A DNA stretch of 64,000 nucleotides from Advenella sp048381675 (GCF_048381675.1 NZ_JBLWIS010000002.1:463282-527281), one strand, 5' to 3'; positions 8,955 through 17,837 are shown, counted from the stretch's first letter. Numbers and translations are program-made. The notes: generated by a model from the letters alone, not told the origin.

Positions 8955-8973
8955 AATGCGAATTATTCTCATT
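8955..8973 (-). promoter_or_regulatory. Fur-box-like operator upstream of the siderophore ABC operon
   Basis: On the minus strand the 19-mer AATGAGAATAATTCGCATT is an inverted repeat (AATGAGAAT / ATTCGCATT, one mismatch around a central A), preceded by GATAAT. This is the layout of the 9-1-9 Fur consensus. It lies about 130 bases before the binding-protein start, where the promoter is expected. Iron-dependent repression is inferred. Confidence 0.7.
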
Positions 8974-9095
8974 ATTATCTTATTTTTTGCAATAAGTGAC
9001 AAGCAAAAAATGAATAATGTTTCATCTTTAATGAGTTCATTACAATCTTTCAGGGAAAATGACCTAGCTTATTTCAGGCCTGGCTGAAACAACAC

Positions 9096-9956
9096 TTACG
9101 GCTGAAAAGCCCCCAAGAAAATGGCCGGGTCTACCCGGCTATCATTAAGACTCACGTTCCAATGCAAATGTGGACCGGTAGAGCGGCCTGTTGTGCCCAC
9201 CTTTCCGAGCTGCTCGCCTCTTTTAATGGTTTGTCCTTTTTTAACATCAATGGCTGACAAGTGACAATACATGGTGACCATGCCCTGCCCATGGTCGATA
9301 AAAACCGTTTTACCATTGAAATAATAATCATCAACAATCGTCACCACCCCATCCGCAGGCGCTTTCACCGGTGTACCGCTTGGTACGGCGATGTCCAGTC
9401 CGGAATGAGGATTACGCTCTTGCCCGTTAAAAAAACGACGCAGGCCAAAGGGACTTGAATAGCGACCTCCCTCTACCGGACGATCAAGAACAATATTGCT
9501 GGGCGTTGCATGCCTGAAGTTGGCGTAGGCATTGGTTTGTGCCGCCAACTCCCGCTTGATGCGGTCCAGATGCTCTTCGGAAGGCGTGACATATTTATTT
9601 GACTTCAGCTTGATGTGCTGCTCTTTATACTTTTTTGGCTGAATCTGAAAAGCCACCTTTTGAGCACCGGTTGGCGTTTTGACCTGAAGCTGCGCAACAC
9701 CCGTTTTGCTTTTAAGTGGAATACCAACTATCGCCAAATACTCGGATGTATTACCATTCGAAACCACCATGACCGGCTTGTTCAAATAGCTGACCTTTGG
9801 CGCCTGGCTATGTTCGCCAAGACTAACCACGGCCACGCCGCCAGGAACAGGTTTATGCAGTTTGTCCTTGACATAACTGTTGGCAAAAGCAAGGCCAGAC
9901 ATGAAAAAAAGCATGACCCCCCCAATTATTCCAATTGTTGATTTCATGCTTTTCAC
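9096..9956 (-). CDS. M23 family (LytM-type) peptidoglycan endopeptidase, secreted
   Basis: It is predicted to cut peptide crosslinks in the periplasm. The 286-residue protein has an N-terminal signal sequence (IIGGVMLFFMSGLAFA, cleavage near residue 26), a beta-rich N-terminal half, and a C-terminal M23 domain (about 165-280). The Zn ligands are visible: His184 and Asp188 in HSGLD, and His265 in GPHLHW, with catalytic-type His232 in YCHLS. The LytM site looks complete, so it is probably active rather than an EnvC/NlpD-type activator. The start is GTG 9956, with AAGGA six bases upstream. It follows fdx by 18 bases and may be read through from the isc operon. Confidence 0.88.
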   Translation of the reverse strand: MKSMKSTIGIIGGVMLFFMSGLAFANSYVKDKLHKPVPGGVAVVSLGEHSQAPKVSYLNKPVMVVSNGNTSEYLAIVGIPLKSKTGVAQLQVKTPTGAQKVAFQIQPKKYKEQHIKLKSNKYVTPSEEHLDRIKRELAAQTNAYANFRHATPSNIVLDRPVEGGRYSSPFGLRRFFNGQERNPHSGLDIAVPSGTPVKAPADGVVTIVDDYYFNGKTVFIDHGQGMVTMYCHLSAIDVKKGQTIKRGEQLGKVGTTGRSTGPHLHWNVSLNDSRVDPAIFLGAFQP

Positions 9957-9974
9957 ACGGCTTCCTTGCTGTAT

Positions 9975-10316
9975 TTAGTGATTTTCTTTAGCGTGGTTAA
10001 TGGTATATTTCGGGATCTCGATGACCAGGTCCTTATCGGCAATTTTAGCCTGGCAAGACAAACGGGAAGTGGATTTCAATCCCCATGCCCTGTCCAGCAA
10101 ATCCTCTTCATCATCAGAAGCATCTTCAAGAGAAGAAAAACCTTCCTTGATCACCACGTGGCAAGTAGTACAGGCACATGATAATTCACAGGCATGTTCA
10201 ATTTCGACATGATTGTCCAACAAGACACGGCAGATGGATTCCCCAACTGGTGCATTTTCAATCACAGCCCCCTCGGGACACAGTGACTCATGCGGCAATA
10301 TGGTTATCTTTGGCAT
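9975..10316 (-). CDS. fdx: ISC-type 2Fe-2S ferredoxin
   Basis: This adrenodoxin-like ferredoxin supplies electrons for Fe-S cluster assembly on IscU. It has 113 residues, and the cluster ligands are Cys43, Cys49, Cys52 and Cys88 in the pattern HACELSCACTTCH...LSCQA, matching E. coli Fdx. It is the last of the core isc genes, 11 bases after hscA. The acidic segment EDASDDEEDLLD between ligands is the usual partner-docking patch. Confidence 0.95.
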   Translation of the reverse strand: MPKITILPHESLCPEGAVIENAPVGESICRVLLDNHVEIEHACELSCACTTCHVVIKEGFSSLEDASDDEEDLLDRAWGLKSTSRLSCQAKIADKDLVIEIPKYTINHAKENH

Positions 10317-10327
10317 TTATATTCCAA

Positions 10328-12190
10328 TTATGCTATTTGATCTAAAGTTTTACCTGAAAGCGCCTGGCGGATGCTGCGATCCATGCGACGGGCTGCAAAA
10401 TCATCGGTAGCCTGTGACAAAGTCAGGACGGCACCACGAATATCATCGGTAGAACCACTCTCAGACAAGATGACTGTTTCCTTCATAAGCTGCTGGATTT
10501 CCAGCAATTCGGCGGCTTCCAGCAAATCACCATCTTTCTTGATGGCCGCTTCAATGGATTCCACCAATTGCCGTGCTTCAACCTGCTGCTCGCGGTGCAT
10601 CCGCATCTTGGCATCTTCATCAGACTTTTCAACGCTATCGCGCAACATTGAAGAGATTTCATCATCAGACAGGCCATAGGAAGGCTTGACCGTAACCGCC
10701 GCTTCGATACCCGTGCTTTGCTCGCGGGCAGTAACACTGAGCAAGCCATCGGCATCTACCTGGAAAGTAACCCGGATGCGTGCGGCACCGGCCACCATGG
10801 GCGGAATGCCACGCAACTCAAAACGGGCCAATGACCGGCAATGATTCACCAATTCGCGCTCACCCTGGACAACATGCACACTCATGGCGGTTTGGCCATC
10901 CTTGAAGGTGGTGAATTCCTGGGCGCGGGCAACGGGAATAGTGCTGTTACGCGGAATGACTTTCTCTACCAGGCCACCCATGGTTTCAAGGCCTAATGAC
11001 AAGGGGGTGACATCAAGCAACAGCCAATCGTCACCAACACCACGATTACCGGCCAGCAAATTGGCCTGCAAGGCGGCACCAAGCGCCACCACTTCGTCGG
11101 GGTTAAGGTTAACCAAAGGTTCCTGTTTAAAGAAATCAGCCACCATGGCGCGAATTAACGGCATGCGAGTGGCACCACCCACCATGACGACCCCTTTGAT
11201 CTCCGATACGTCGAGCGAGGCATCTTTCAGGGTCTGTTTCACCCGGTCAAGAGAACGGTTTACCAGGTCTTTGGCAATATTCTCAAAATGATTGCGAGGG
11301 AAATTCTGGTCTATATGCAAGCCATCAGACAAAGCTATCTGGAATACGGCGCGCGGATGGTCGGTCAGTTTTTCACGAACCTGCTTGGCCAATGTTCGCA
11401 AAGCACGTTTGTCGCTTGCATTTAAATTGCTTTTATCATGATGCTTCATGATGTCATTGATGATCAATTCATCAAAGTCATCGCCACCCAGTTGGGTATC
11501 GCCACTAGTGGCAATTACCTCAAAGACACCCTTGCTTAGCTTGAGGATGGAGATATCAAATGTCCCACCGCCCAGATCATAAACCGCATAAATTCCTTCT
11601 GCGGCATTATCCAGACCATAAGCAATCGCGGCTGCCGTTGGCTCATTGATAAGACGCAGGACATTCAAACCGGCCAGACGGGCGGCATCGCGGGTGGCCT
11701 GACGCTGGGCATCATCAAAATAAGCAGGCACGGTAATAACAGCCCCTACCAGTTCATCACCCAGGACATCTTCAGCCTGCTGTCGCAATTTGGCCAGAAT
11801 CTGCGCCGATACCTCGACTGGACTGACTGGCCCCTGAACCGTACCAAGACGAACCATACCCGGCTCGTCGATAAGTTCATAAGGCAGCGTGTAAGCGGAG
11901 GCTTCAGCAAATGAGCGACCCATCAGACGCTTGACAGAAACAATAGTATTCAACGGGTCCGAATTCTGCTTTCTGACTGCAACGTGTCCAATTTCAACAT
12001 CACCATTCTGCAGATAGCGCACTACAGAAGGCAATAGCTTTTTTCCGTTTTGGTCGGTCAGGATTTCGGCAATACTGTTACGCACCGACGCAACCAGAGA
12101 ATGGGTAGTACCCAAGTCTATGCCAACTGCCAAACGGCGTTGATGCGGCGCCGGTGACGCGCCTGGTTCTGAAATTTGTAAGAGGGCCAT
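10328..12190 (-). CDS. hscA: HscA, Hsp70-type chaperone for Fe-S cluster transfer
   Basis: HscA releases the cluster from IscU by binding its LPPVK motif in an ATP-driven cycle with HscB. The 620 residues match the family. The N-terminal ATPase domain shows GIDLGTTHSLVA (about residues 23-34), the phosphate motif AVYDLGGGTFDISIL and the adenosine motif VVMVGGATRMPLI. A substrate-binding domain follows from about residue 395. The C-terminus lacks the EEVD-type tail of eukaryotic Hsp70s. It lies between hscB and fdx as usual. Confidence 0.96.
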   Translation of the reverse strand: MALLQISEPGASPAPHQRRLAVGIDLGTTHSLVASVRNSIAEILTDQNGKKLLPSVVRYLQNGDVEIGHVAVRKQNSDPLNTIVSVKRLMGRSFAEASAYTLPYELIDEPGMVRLGTVQGPVSPVEVSAQILAKLRQQAEDVLGDELVGAVITVPAYFDDAQRQATRDAARLAGLNVLRLINEPTAAAIAYGLDNAAEGIYAVYDLGGGTFDISILKLSKGVFEVIATSGDTQLGGDDFDELIINDIMKHHDKSNLNASDKRALRTLAKQVREKLTDHPRAVFQIALSDGLHIDQNFPRNHFENIAKDLVNRSLDRVKQTLKDASLDVSEIKGVVMVGGATRMPLIRAMVADFFKQEPLVNLNPDEVVALGAALQANLLAGNRGVGDDWLLLDVTPLSLGLETMGGLVEKVIPRNSTIPVARAQEFTTFKDGQTAMSVHVVQGERELVNHCRSLARFELRGIPPMVAGAARIRVTFQVDADGLLSVTAREQSTGIEAAVTVKPSYGLSDDEISSMLRDSVEKSDEDAKMRMHREQQVEARQLVESIEAAIKKDGDLLEAAELLEIQQLMKETVILSESGSTDDIRGAVLTLSQATDDFAARRMDRSIRQALSGKTLDQIA

Positions 12191-12219
12191 ATTGTACTTC
12201 GTAATTAATAAGTTAAAGT

Positions 12220-12720
12220 TTAAAGTGCCTTAACTTCCTGATGCATTTTATTGACAAACATCCACTCGCGAACCCTTTTGGTTGCGCTCGCGTAATCTTG
12301 CCGTACATCAATTAAATTTTTCATTTCATCAAACAGCTCAGCCTGTTTTGCCTTGATTTCCTGCAGTAGCTCGTCAACCCCGTTGTGCTGCGGATCAGCG
12401 CGAACATCATCAAGCTGTTCACGCCATTGCATCTGGGTCATCAAGAACTCGGTACTCATTGCCGTGTTGCTTTCTGCCTGAATGGGAAAATCTTCCAGTT
12501 CACACATATACGCGGCACGGCTTAACGGGTTTTTAAGGGTTTGGTAGGCATCGTTGATACGGGAAGCCCACTGTACCGCAACCCGTTTTTCGGCTGCTGA
12601 AGCGGTGGCAAAACGATCCGGGTGAACCCGGGACGAAGCCTGTTTCCAGGCCTGTTCCAGGACATCGACGGAAAGGTCAAACCGCTTGGGCAAATTCAAT
12701 AAGCTGAAATGATTATCCAA
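12220..12720 (-). CDS. hscB: HscB, J-domain co-chaperone for Fe-S cluster assembly
   Basis: HscB binds IscU and stimulates the HscA ATPase. It has 166 residues: an N-terminal J domain with the HPD motif (VHPDRFAT, about residues 33-35), and a C-terminal helical bundle that binds IscU. It lies between iscA and hscA, 29 bases before hscA. Confidence 0.94.
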   Translation of the reverse strand: MDNHFSLLNLPKRFDLSVDVLEQAWKQASSRVHPDRFATASAAEKRVAVQWASRINDAYQTLKNPLSRAAYMCELEDFPIQAESNTAMSTEFLMTQMQWREQLDDVRADPQHNGVDELLQEIKAKQAELFDEMKNLIDVRQDYASATKRVREWMFVNKMHQEVKAL

Positions 12721-12731
12721 AGAAGTTCTAC

Positions 12732-13055
12732 CTATACCGTGAATGATTCACCACAACCGCAACTGGCTTTCTCGTTGGGATTTGAAAACTTGAATCCTTC
12801 ATTCAAACCCTCACGCGCGTAGTCCAGTTCGGTGCCGTCAATATAAGCCAGGCTTTTCGGATCGACAAAAATTTTCACACCAAAACTCTCGAACAGAACA
12901 TCTGCATCATCAGGAGTATCAACATATTCAAGCTTGTATGCCATGCCTGAACAACCTGTTGTTCTTACACCCAGGCGCAGGCCAACGCCCTTGCCTCTTC
13001 TATTCAGGTAGTCCTGAATGTGATTTGCCGCTTTTTGAGTTAATGTAATTGCCAT
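12732..13055 (-). CDS. iscA: IscA, A-type Fe-S carrier
   Basis: IscA carries Fe-S clusters to target enzymes. The 107-residue protein has the three conserved Cys: one in TTGCSGMAY (about residue 35) and two in the C-terminal CGCGESF (about 99 and 101). The gene starts two bases after the iscU stop, so the two are tightly coupled. Confidence 0.96.
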   Translation of the reverse strand: MAITLTQKAANHIQDYLNRRGKGVGLRLGVRTTGCSGMAYKLEYVDTPDDADVLFESFGVKIFVDPKSLAYIDGTELDYAREGLNEGFKFSNPNEKASCGCGESFTV

Positions 13056-13057
13056 AA

Positions 13058-13441
13058 TCAGCTCGAATGTTTTTCCTTGTAATCCTGTACGGCTGCCTTG
13101 ATAGCATCCTCAGCCAGAATTGAACAGTGAATTTTTACCGGTGGCAAAGCCAATTCTTCCGCAATTTGTGTATTACGGATGTCCAATGCCTGATCAAGCG
13201 TTTTGCCCTTGACCCATTCGGTGACCAGAGAACTGGAAGCAATGGCTGATCCACAACCATAGGTTTTAAATTTAGCATCTTCAATAACGCCTTCTTTATT
13301 AACCCTGATTTGCAGTTTCATTACATCACCACAGGCAGGTGCACCCACCATACCGGTACCAACCGCCTCATCGTTCTTATCAAAAGAACCCACATTACGC
13401 GGATTTTCATAGTGGTCTAATACTTTGTTACTGTAAGCCAT
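13058..13441 (-). CDS. iscU: IscU, Fe-S cluster scaffold
   Basis: Clusters are built on IscU from IscS-derived sulfur. All scaffold ligands are present in the 127 residues: Cys37 and Asp39 (APACGDV), Cys63 (YGCGS), His105 and Cys106. The HscA recognition motif LPPVK is at residues 99-103. The gene sits between iscS and iscA with a 20-base gap after iscS. Confidence 0.97.
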   Translation of the reverse strand: MAYSNKVLDHYENPRNVGSFDKNDEAVGTGMVGAPACGDVMKLQIRVNKEGVIEDAKFKTYGCGSAIASSSLVTEWVKGKTLDQALDIRNTQIAEELALPPVKIHCSILAEDAIKAAVQDYKEKHSS

Positions 13442-13461
13442 GATAATACTCCTGCTTTAAA

Positions 13462-14673
13462 TTAGTGCGCGGCCCATTGAACCGAATCAAGATCAATGCC
13501 ATCTTTGGCCATTTCCCACAAGGGAGACATGTCACGCAATTTGCCAACACGTGATTTGATCAAATCAACAGCGAAATCAACTTCTTCTTCGGTGGTAAAG
13601 CGGCCAATCGTAAAACGGATTGAACTATGGGCCAGCTCATCGTTCCTGCCCAGCGCACGCAATACATAAGAAGGCTCCAGACTGGCAGAAGTACAGGCAG
13701 ATCCGCTGGAGACCGCCAGTTCCTTGATAGCCATGATCAGGGACTCGCCTTCTACATAGTTGAAGCTGACGTTCAGGTTGTGAGGAACCCGCTGATCCAT
13801 GTCACCGTTCAGGTAAACTTCTTCAATCTCTGACAAGCCATTCCACAAACGGTCACGCAATGCGCGAATACGTTCGTTTTCTGCCTGCATGTGCAGTTTT
13901 GCCAAATGGAAAGCCTCTCCCATGCCAACAATCTGGTGGGTCGCCAGGGTACCAGAACGGAAACCCCGCTCATGACCGCCACCATGCATTTGTGCCTCGA
14001 TGCGGATACGTGGTTTGCGGCGGATATACAAGGCGCCAATACCTTTCGGGCCATAGGTCTTGTGTGCCGAAAAGGACATCAGGTCAACCTTGAGGGTTTG
14101 CAGGTCGATATCTACCTTACCGGTTGCCTGTGCGGCATCAACGTGAAAAACAATTCCTTTTTCACGGCACAATTCACCAATTGAAGCAATATCCTGCACA
14201 ACACCGATTTCATTATTCACAAACATCACGGAAATCAGGATGGTATCGGGACGAATGGCTGCTTTCAGGACATCCAGATCAATCAGTCCATTTTCCTGCA
14301 CGTCAAGATAGGTAACTTCAAAGCCCTGGCGCTCCAGTTCACGGGTAGTATCGAGCACAGCCTTATGTTCGGTCTTGACCGTGATAATGTGCTTGCCACG
14401 TTCAGCATAAAAATGTGCTGCACCTTTAATGGCCAGGTTATTTGATTCGGTGGCACCCGATGTCCAGATGATTTCCCTTGAGTCGGCATTAACCAGTTCA
14501 GCCACCTGTTTACGGGCATTCTCAACGGCCTCTTCCGCTTCCCAGCCGAACGCATGGCTACGGGAAGCCGGATTGCCGAAATGTTCATATAACCAGGGAA
14601 CCATTTTTTCCACAACGACCGGATCTACCGGTGTCGTAGCGGAATAATCTAAATAAATCGGGCGCTTAGCCAT
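13462..14673 (-). CDS. iscS: IscS cysteine desulfurase
   Basis: This PLP enzyme takes sulfur from cysteine for IscU and for tRNA thiolation. From ATG 14673 it has 403 residues. The PLP lysine is at about residue 205 (FSAHKTYGPKG) and the catalytic persulfide Cys at about 327 (SSGSACTSAS). The C-terminus (PLWEMAKDGIDLDSVQWAAH) resembles that of E. coli IscS. An in-frame TTG at 14688 lies inside the GGAG ribosome site, so the ATG nine bases after that site is the real start. Confidence 0.97.
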   Translation of the reverse strand: MAKRPIYLDYSATTPVDPVVVEKMVPWLYEHFGNPASRSHAFGWEAEEAVENARKQVAELVNADSREIIWTSGATESNNLAIKGAAHFYAERGKHIITVKTEHKAVLDTTRELERQGFEVTYLDVQENGLIDLDVLKAAIRPDTILISVMFVNNEIGVVQDIASIGELCREKGIVFHVDAAQATGKVDIDLQTLKVDLMSFSAHKTYGPKGIGALYIRRKPRIRIEAQMHGGGHERGFRSGTLATHQIVGMGEAFHLAKLHMQAENERIRALRDRLWNGLSEIEEVYLNGDMDQRVPHNLNVSFNYVEGESLIMAIKELAVSSGSACTSASLEPSYVLRALGRNDELAHSSIRFTIGRFTTEEEVDFAVDLIKSRVGKLRDMSPLWEMAKDGIDLDSVQWAAH

Positions 14674-14691
14674 AACATCAAACTCCAAAAT

Positions 14692-15195
14692 TTATACGAT
14701 GACGGAAGATAAGGTATCGGTTTTTCTTTGCATCAGGACACTGCTTGTTTGCGGAACCTGGTTCAATTGACGCATGCGTTGCTGATCTACCAAATCCTGA
14801 AGCGTTACCGAATCCAGGTAATCAACCATTTTGCGATTCAGGTTAGTCCAAAGATCGTGCGTCATGCATTTTCCCGATGGATTTCCATCTTTACCGGATG
14901 CACACTCGGACTTGCTGCCACAACTGGTAGCATCCAAGGGCTCATCCACAGCAAAAATAATATCGGCGATTGTAATTTCTCTTGCGAAGCGAGCTAGAAT
15001 ATAGCCACCGCCCGGTCCACGAATACTTTCCACCAACTCGTGACGACGCAACTTCCCGAACAGCTGTTCGAGATAAGAAAGAGAAATATTCTGTCTTTCG
15101 CTGACTGTTGATAAAGTTATGGGGCCGCTGTTCTGGCGTAAAGCCAGATCAATCATTGCCGTGACAGCAAATCGACCTTTCGTAGTTAATCGCAT
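14692..15195 (-). CDS. iscR: IscR, Fe-S cluster-sensing Rrf2-family regulator
   Basis: IscR holds a 2Fe-2S cluster and represses the isc operon when clusters are plentiful. ATG 15195 (MRLTTKGRFAVTAM) gives 167 residues; longer forms run through the operator region. The winged helix lies in residues 1-65, with RGPGGGYIL as the wing. The cluster ligands are Cys92, Cys98 and Cys110, with His113 matching the fourth ligand. Six extra residues lie between the second and third Cys compared with E. coli (Cys98 to Cys104). It is the first gene of the isc operon and two operator-like sites overlap its promoter. Confidence 0.95.
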   Translation of the reverse strand: MRLTTKGRFAVTAMIDLALRQNSGPITLSTVSERQNISLSYLEQLFGKLRRHELVESIRGPGGGYILARFAREITIADIIFAVDEPLDATSCGSKSECASGKDGNPSGKCMTHDLWTNLNRKMVDYLDSVTLQDLVDQQRMRQLNQVPQTSSVLMQRKTDTLSSVIV

Positions 15196-15213
15196 AATAA
15201 ATTCCTTGCCACA

Positions 15214-15238
15214 ATAGCCGAGTAATTTACTCAAGTAT
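15214..15238 (-). promoter_or_regulatory. IscR type-1-like operator, proximal
   Basis: This 25-bp inverted repeat reads ATACTTGAGTAA...ACTCGGCTAT on the minus strand. It fits the type-1 IscR consensus (ATASYYGACTRWWWYAGTCRRSTAT) at all but two positions, and those two changes compensate each other, so dyad symmetry is kept. It overlaps a good -10 box (TATACT, 15234-15239), which suggests repression of iscR. Confidence 0.8.
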
Positions 15239-15243
15239 AACAA

Positions 15244-15268
15244 ATAGCCGACTAATTTACTAGGATTT
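15244..15268 (-). promoter_or_regulatory. IscR type-1-like operator, distal
   Basis: This second site lies exactly 30 bp upstream of the proximal one (about three helical turns). Its half AATTAGTCGGCTAT is a perfect match to one half of the type-1 IscR consensus, and the other half (AAATCCTAGT) is weaker. It covers the probable -35 region of the iscR promoter. Confidence 0.75.
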
Positions 15269-15334
15269 ATTATTGATACAAGGAACTTTGCACGAATATT
15301 GTCATATTTATGCAAAGTTTAGGCATGAGGGAGA

Positions 15335-15826
15335 TTAGGCAGCCTGATATTGCTTGACGCGTTTGCTAACTATTTCGAATACGCCCTGACAGGCATCTTC
15401 CAGGTAATCAAGCATTTTGAAAAAACCATCCAAGCCACCATAATAGGGATCAGGTACGGTTGCTTCTTCATAATCATTGGCAAAGCGCATTAACAGCATT
15501 AACTTATGCCGTAAAGGCTTGGGACAAATTTGCTGCATATAAGAAAGGTTATCCCAGTCCATTGCAAGAATAAGATCATATTCTGTAAAATCTTCTGGAG
15601 TAACCTGGCGGGCACGGTGCTGTGAAATATCATAGCCACGTTTACGGGCTGCCAGTTGAGCCCGGCCATCGGGCGCATCACCAATATGGTAGTTTTGAGT
15701 ACCTGCCGAATCAACCTGAATTGAGTTTTGCAGGCCTGCCTCCTGGACGAGACGACGCAACACCCCCGCGGCACTCGGCGAGCGACAGATATTGCCCATA
15801 CAGACGAAAAGTACTTTAGTAACCAT
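15335..15826 (-). CDS. Low-molecular-weight protein-tyrosine phosphatase
   Basis: It dephosphorylates tyrosine phosphate, often on BY-kinases of polysaccharide export or, in other bacteria, as a housekeeping phosphatase. The 163-residue protein has the P-loop C-X5-R at residues 9-15 (VCMGNICRSP) and the acid/base Asp in VPDPYYGG. No kinase or polysaccharide gene is nearby. Its position directly upstream of iscR is common in betaproteobacteria, so I infer a general role. It may share a transcript with iscR, but iscR has its own promoter. Confidence 0.93.
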   Translation of the reverse strand: MVTKVLFVCMGNICRSPSAAGVLRRLVQEAGLQNSIQVDSAGTQNYHIGDAPDGRAQLAARKRGYDISQHRARQVTPEDFTEYDLILAMDWDNLSYMQQICPKPLRHKLMLLMRFANDYEEATVPDPYYGGLDGFFKMLDYLEDACQGVFEIVSKRVKQYQAA

Positions 15827-16049
15827 AGCCCTATAGTTTGAGGGAAAACCCCAGTAATGGCAAGCATTTTTTAAGCATGATTAAAAAATGAACACACTTA
15901 AAAATTTTTTTTGCCTTGAAAAACAACAAGTTAAAAGAACGCCGTGTTTTAGTACTAAATCATTTAAATCATACACACTTTAAAATCAAGTGAAAATAGA
16001 TATTTGACAAAATTAAACAATATTTAATGACAGCAAAAATAATGCCACA
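15827..16049. other. AT-rich intergenic stretch without a gene
   Basis: These 223 bases separate two minus-strand genes. The sequence is very AT-rich with runs of A and T and no open frame of note. It probably carries the phosphatase promoter; I cannot pick convincing -35/-10 boxes. Confidence 0.5.
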
Positions 16050-17030
16050 TCAAAAGGCAGAACTTACCAATTCCACAGATTTAAGTCTTGCAGATACATC
16101 ATAAACGCGCGAAGTGACCACCAGCTCATCCACTCCCGTCATCTCGACAAACCGCGTAATTTCACACGCAACGGTTTCGGGACTACCTACCATGGAATAC
16201 TTGAGCTTGTAATCGACACTGGCACGTTCGGCCGGTGAAACATGATCATCAAGATTATCCACCGGTGGCTGAAGTTTTCCGGGAGTATTCCTGAGAAGCT
16301 GCACCGATGCCATCTGATGAGAAGTATAGTGATACCTGGCCAACTCATCGGTTTCGGCAACCACCACATTAACACAGGCACTAGCGTAGGGTTTCTCAAG
16401 GCAAACCGATGGCCTGAAAGACGAACGATAAACTGATAAGGCATTCATCAAATCAGCCGGTGCAAAATGAGACGCAAAAGAAAAAGGAAGCCCAAGATAT
16501 GCCGCCAATTGTGCGCTATACAAACTGGAGCCCAACAGCCAGACAGGCACCTTAACCCCCGCCGCAGGCACCGCCACAATTTGCTGCCCCTGTTCCGGCT
16601 GGCGGAAATAAAACTGCAATTCCTGCACATCCTGCGGAAAATTTTCCGCACTGGTTCGCAAATCCCGTCGCAAGGCCCTTGCCGTATTCATGTCGGTGCC
16701 GGGCGCCCTGCCCAGGCCCAAATCTATGCGGTCCGGATACAAAGAAGCCAAAGTACCAAACTGCTCGGCAATAATAAGTGGCGAATGATTAGGCAACATA
16801 ACCCCACCAGACCCCACGCGAATCCGGCTTGTTCCTGCTGCTATATAGCCAATTGCCACCGCCGTAGCGGAACTAGCAATGCCTGGGATATTATGATGTT
16901 CAGCCAGCCAGAAACGCGTGAAACCGCATTCTTCCGCTTTTTTTGCCAACAACAATGAATTACCAAGCGCATCGCCTACCGTTTCATTTTCGTTTACAGG
17001 CGACAAATCCAGAATAGAAAAGGGAACCAA
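16050..17030 (-). CDS. LLM-class flavin-dependent oxidoreductase (luciferase-like, MsnO8 family)
   Basis: This bacterial-luciferase-like monooxygenase has 326 residues. Typical segments are PFSILDLSPV at the start, RFWLAEHHNIPGIASSA around residues 40-55, and RIDLGLGRAPGTD around 105. These match the MsnO8-type LLM subfamily. The substrate is unknown. The start appears to be TTG 17030 (TTG GTT CCC TTT), with AGGT eight bases upstream, because this fits the family N-terminus and no ATG is near. It follows trmD on the same strand, in the place where rplS normally stands. Confidence 0.88.
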   Translation of the reverse strand: MVPFSILDLSPVNENETVGDALGNSLLLAKKAEECGFTRFWLAEHHNIPGIASSATAVAIGYIAAGTSRIRVGSGGVMLPNHSPLIIAEQFGTLASLYPDRIDLGLGRAPGTDMNTARALRRDLRTSAENFPQDVQELQFYFRQPEQGQQIVAVPAAGVKVPVWLLGSSLYSAQLAAYLGLPFSFASHFAPADLMNALSVYRSSFRPSVCLEKPYASACVNVVVAETDELARYHYTSHQMASVQLLRNTPGKLQPPVDNLDDHVSPAERASVDYKLKYSMVGSPETVACEITRFVEMTGVDELVVTSRVYDVSARLKSVELVSSAF

Positions 17031-17072
17031 GTCAATACCTATTTTTCAAAATGAGCCAAGCAATAACTTACA

Positions 17073-17837
17073 CTATTTATCTGATAGCGTCTTTAAAAAC
17101 TTTTCATCCACAGGGCTTAACAAGCCAAGGCTTCTTGCCTGCGCAATGAGCTCAGGCCTACGTTCCCAGGTTAGCTTCAGTGACATCTGGCGACGCCAGG
17201 TAGCAATATTTTTATGATGCCCGGATAACAGGACTTCGGGTACCGCCCCCCCTTCGAACACCTCGGGACGTGTATAATGCGGACTATCAAGCAGGCCGGA
17301 CAAAGACTCATGAAATGAATCCTGCAAGGCTGATGCCGCATCATTGAGCACAGACGGCAGCAAACGAACCGCTGCATCTATCATTGCCAGGGCGGCAATT
17401 TCTCCGCCTGACAAAACAAAATCGCCCAGCGAAATTTCCTCATCAACGTAGTGATCTATAAAGCGCTGGTCTATACCTTCATAGCGCCCGCAAACAAAAG
17501 TCACTCCTCCGGAATTTGCCAACTCTTGCGCTTTTTGCTGGTTGAATGGCCTGCCGACCGGACTTAACAAGACAACTTTTGCCGGTGATGCATTTTCCTT
17601 TTGACGGTCCTTTTGTATATCTTGCACCGCCATCCTTAAGGGCTCTGCCATCATGACCATACCAGGCCCACCACCATAGGGACGATCATCAACCGTTTGA
17701 TGAAGATCCGAAGTATACACACGGGGATTCCAGGTTTTAAGCTGCCAGATAGCTTGCCGGTGCGCCCTTCCCGTTACCCCCAGGTCCCGGACCACGGAAA
17801 AGATTTCAGGGAACAGGGTAATAACGTCTATTCGCAT
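17073..17837 (-). CDS. trmD: tRNA (guanine37-N1)-methyltransferase
   Basis: TrmD methylates G37 next to the anticodon to prevent frameshifting. The 254-residue SPOUT enzyme shows MRIDVITLFPEIF at the start, RPYGGGPGMVMMAEPLR around residues 52-68, and the trefoil-knot SAM site LGDFVLSGGEIAALAMIDA around 130-150. Its ATG shares one base with the rimM stop (TGATG), so the two are coupled. The usual next gene rplS is absent here. Confidence 0.97.
   Translation of the reverse strand: MRIDVITLFPEIFSVVRDLGVTGRAHRQAIWQLKTWNPRVYTSDLHQTVDDRPYGGGPGMVMMAEPLRMAVQDIQKDRQKENASPAKVVLLSPVGRPFNQQKAQELANSGGVTFVCGRYEGIDQRFIDHYVDEEISLGDFVLSGGEIAALAMIDAAVRLLPSVLNDAASALQDSFHESLSGLLDSPHYTRPEVFEGGAVPEVLLSGHHKNIATWRRQMSLKLTWERRPELIAQARSLGLLSPVDEKFLKTLSDK

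Noticed and set aside
15196..15315. Upstream extension of IscR by 40 residues
   Set aside because: It would translate through both IscR operators; the family start MRLTTKGRFA is at 15195.
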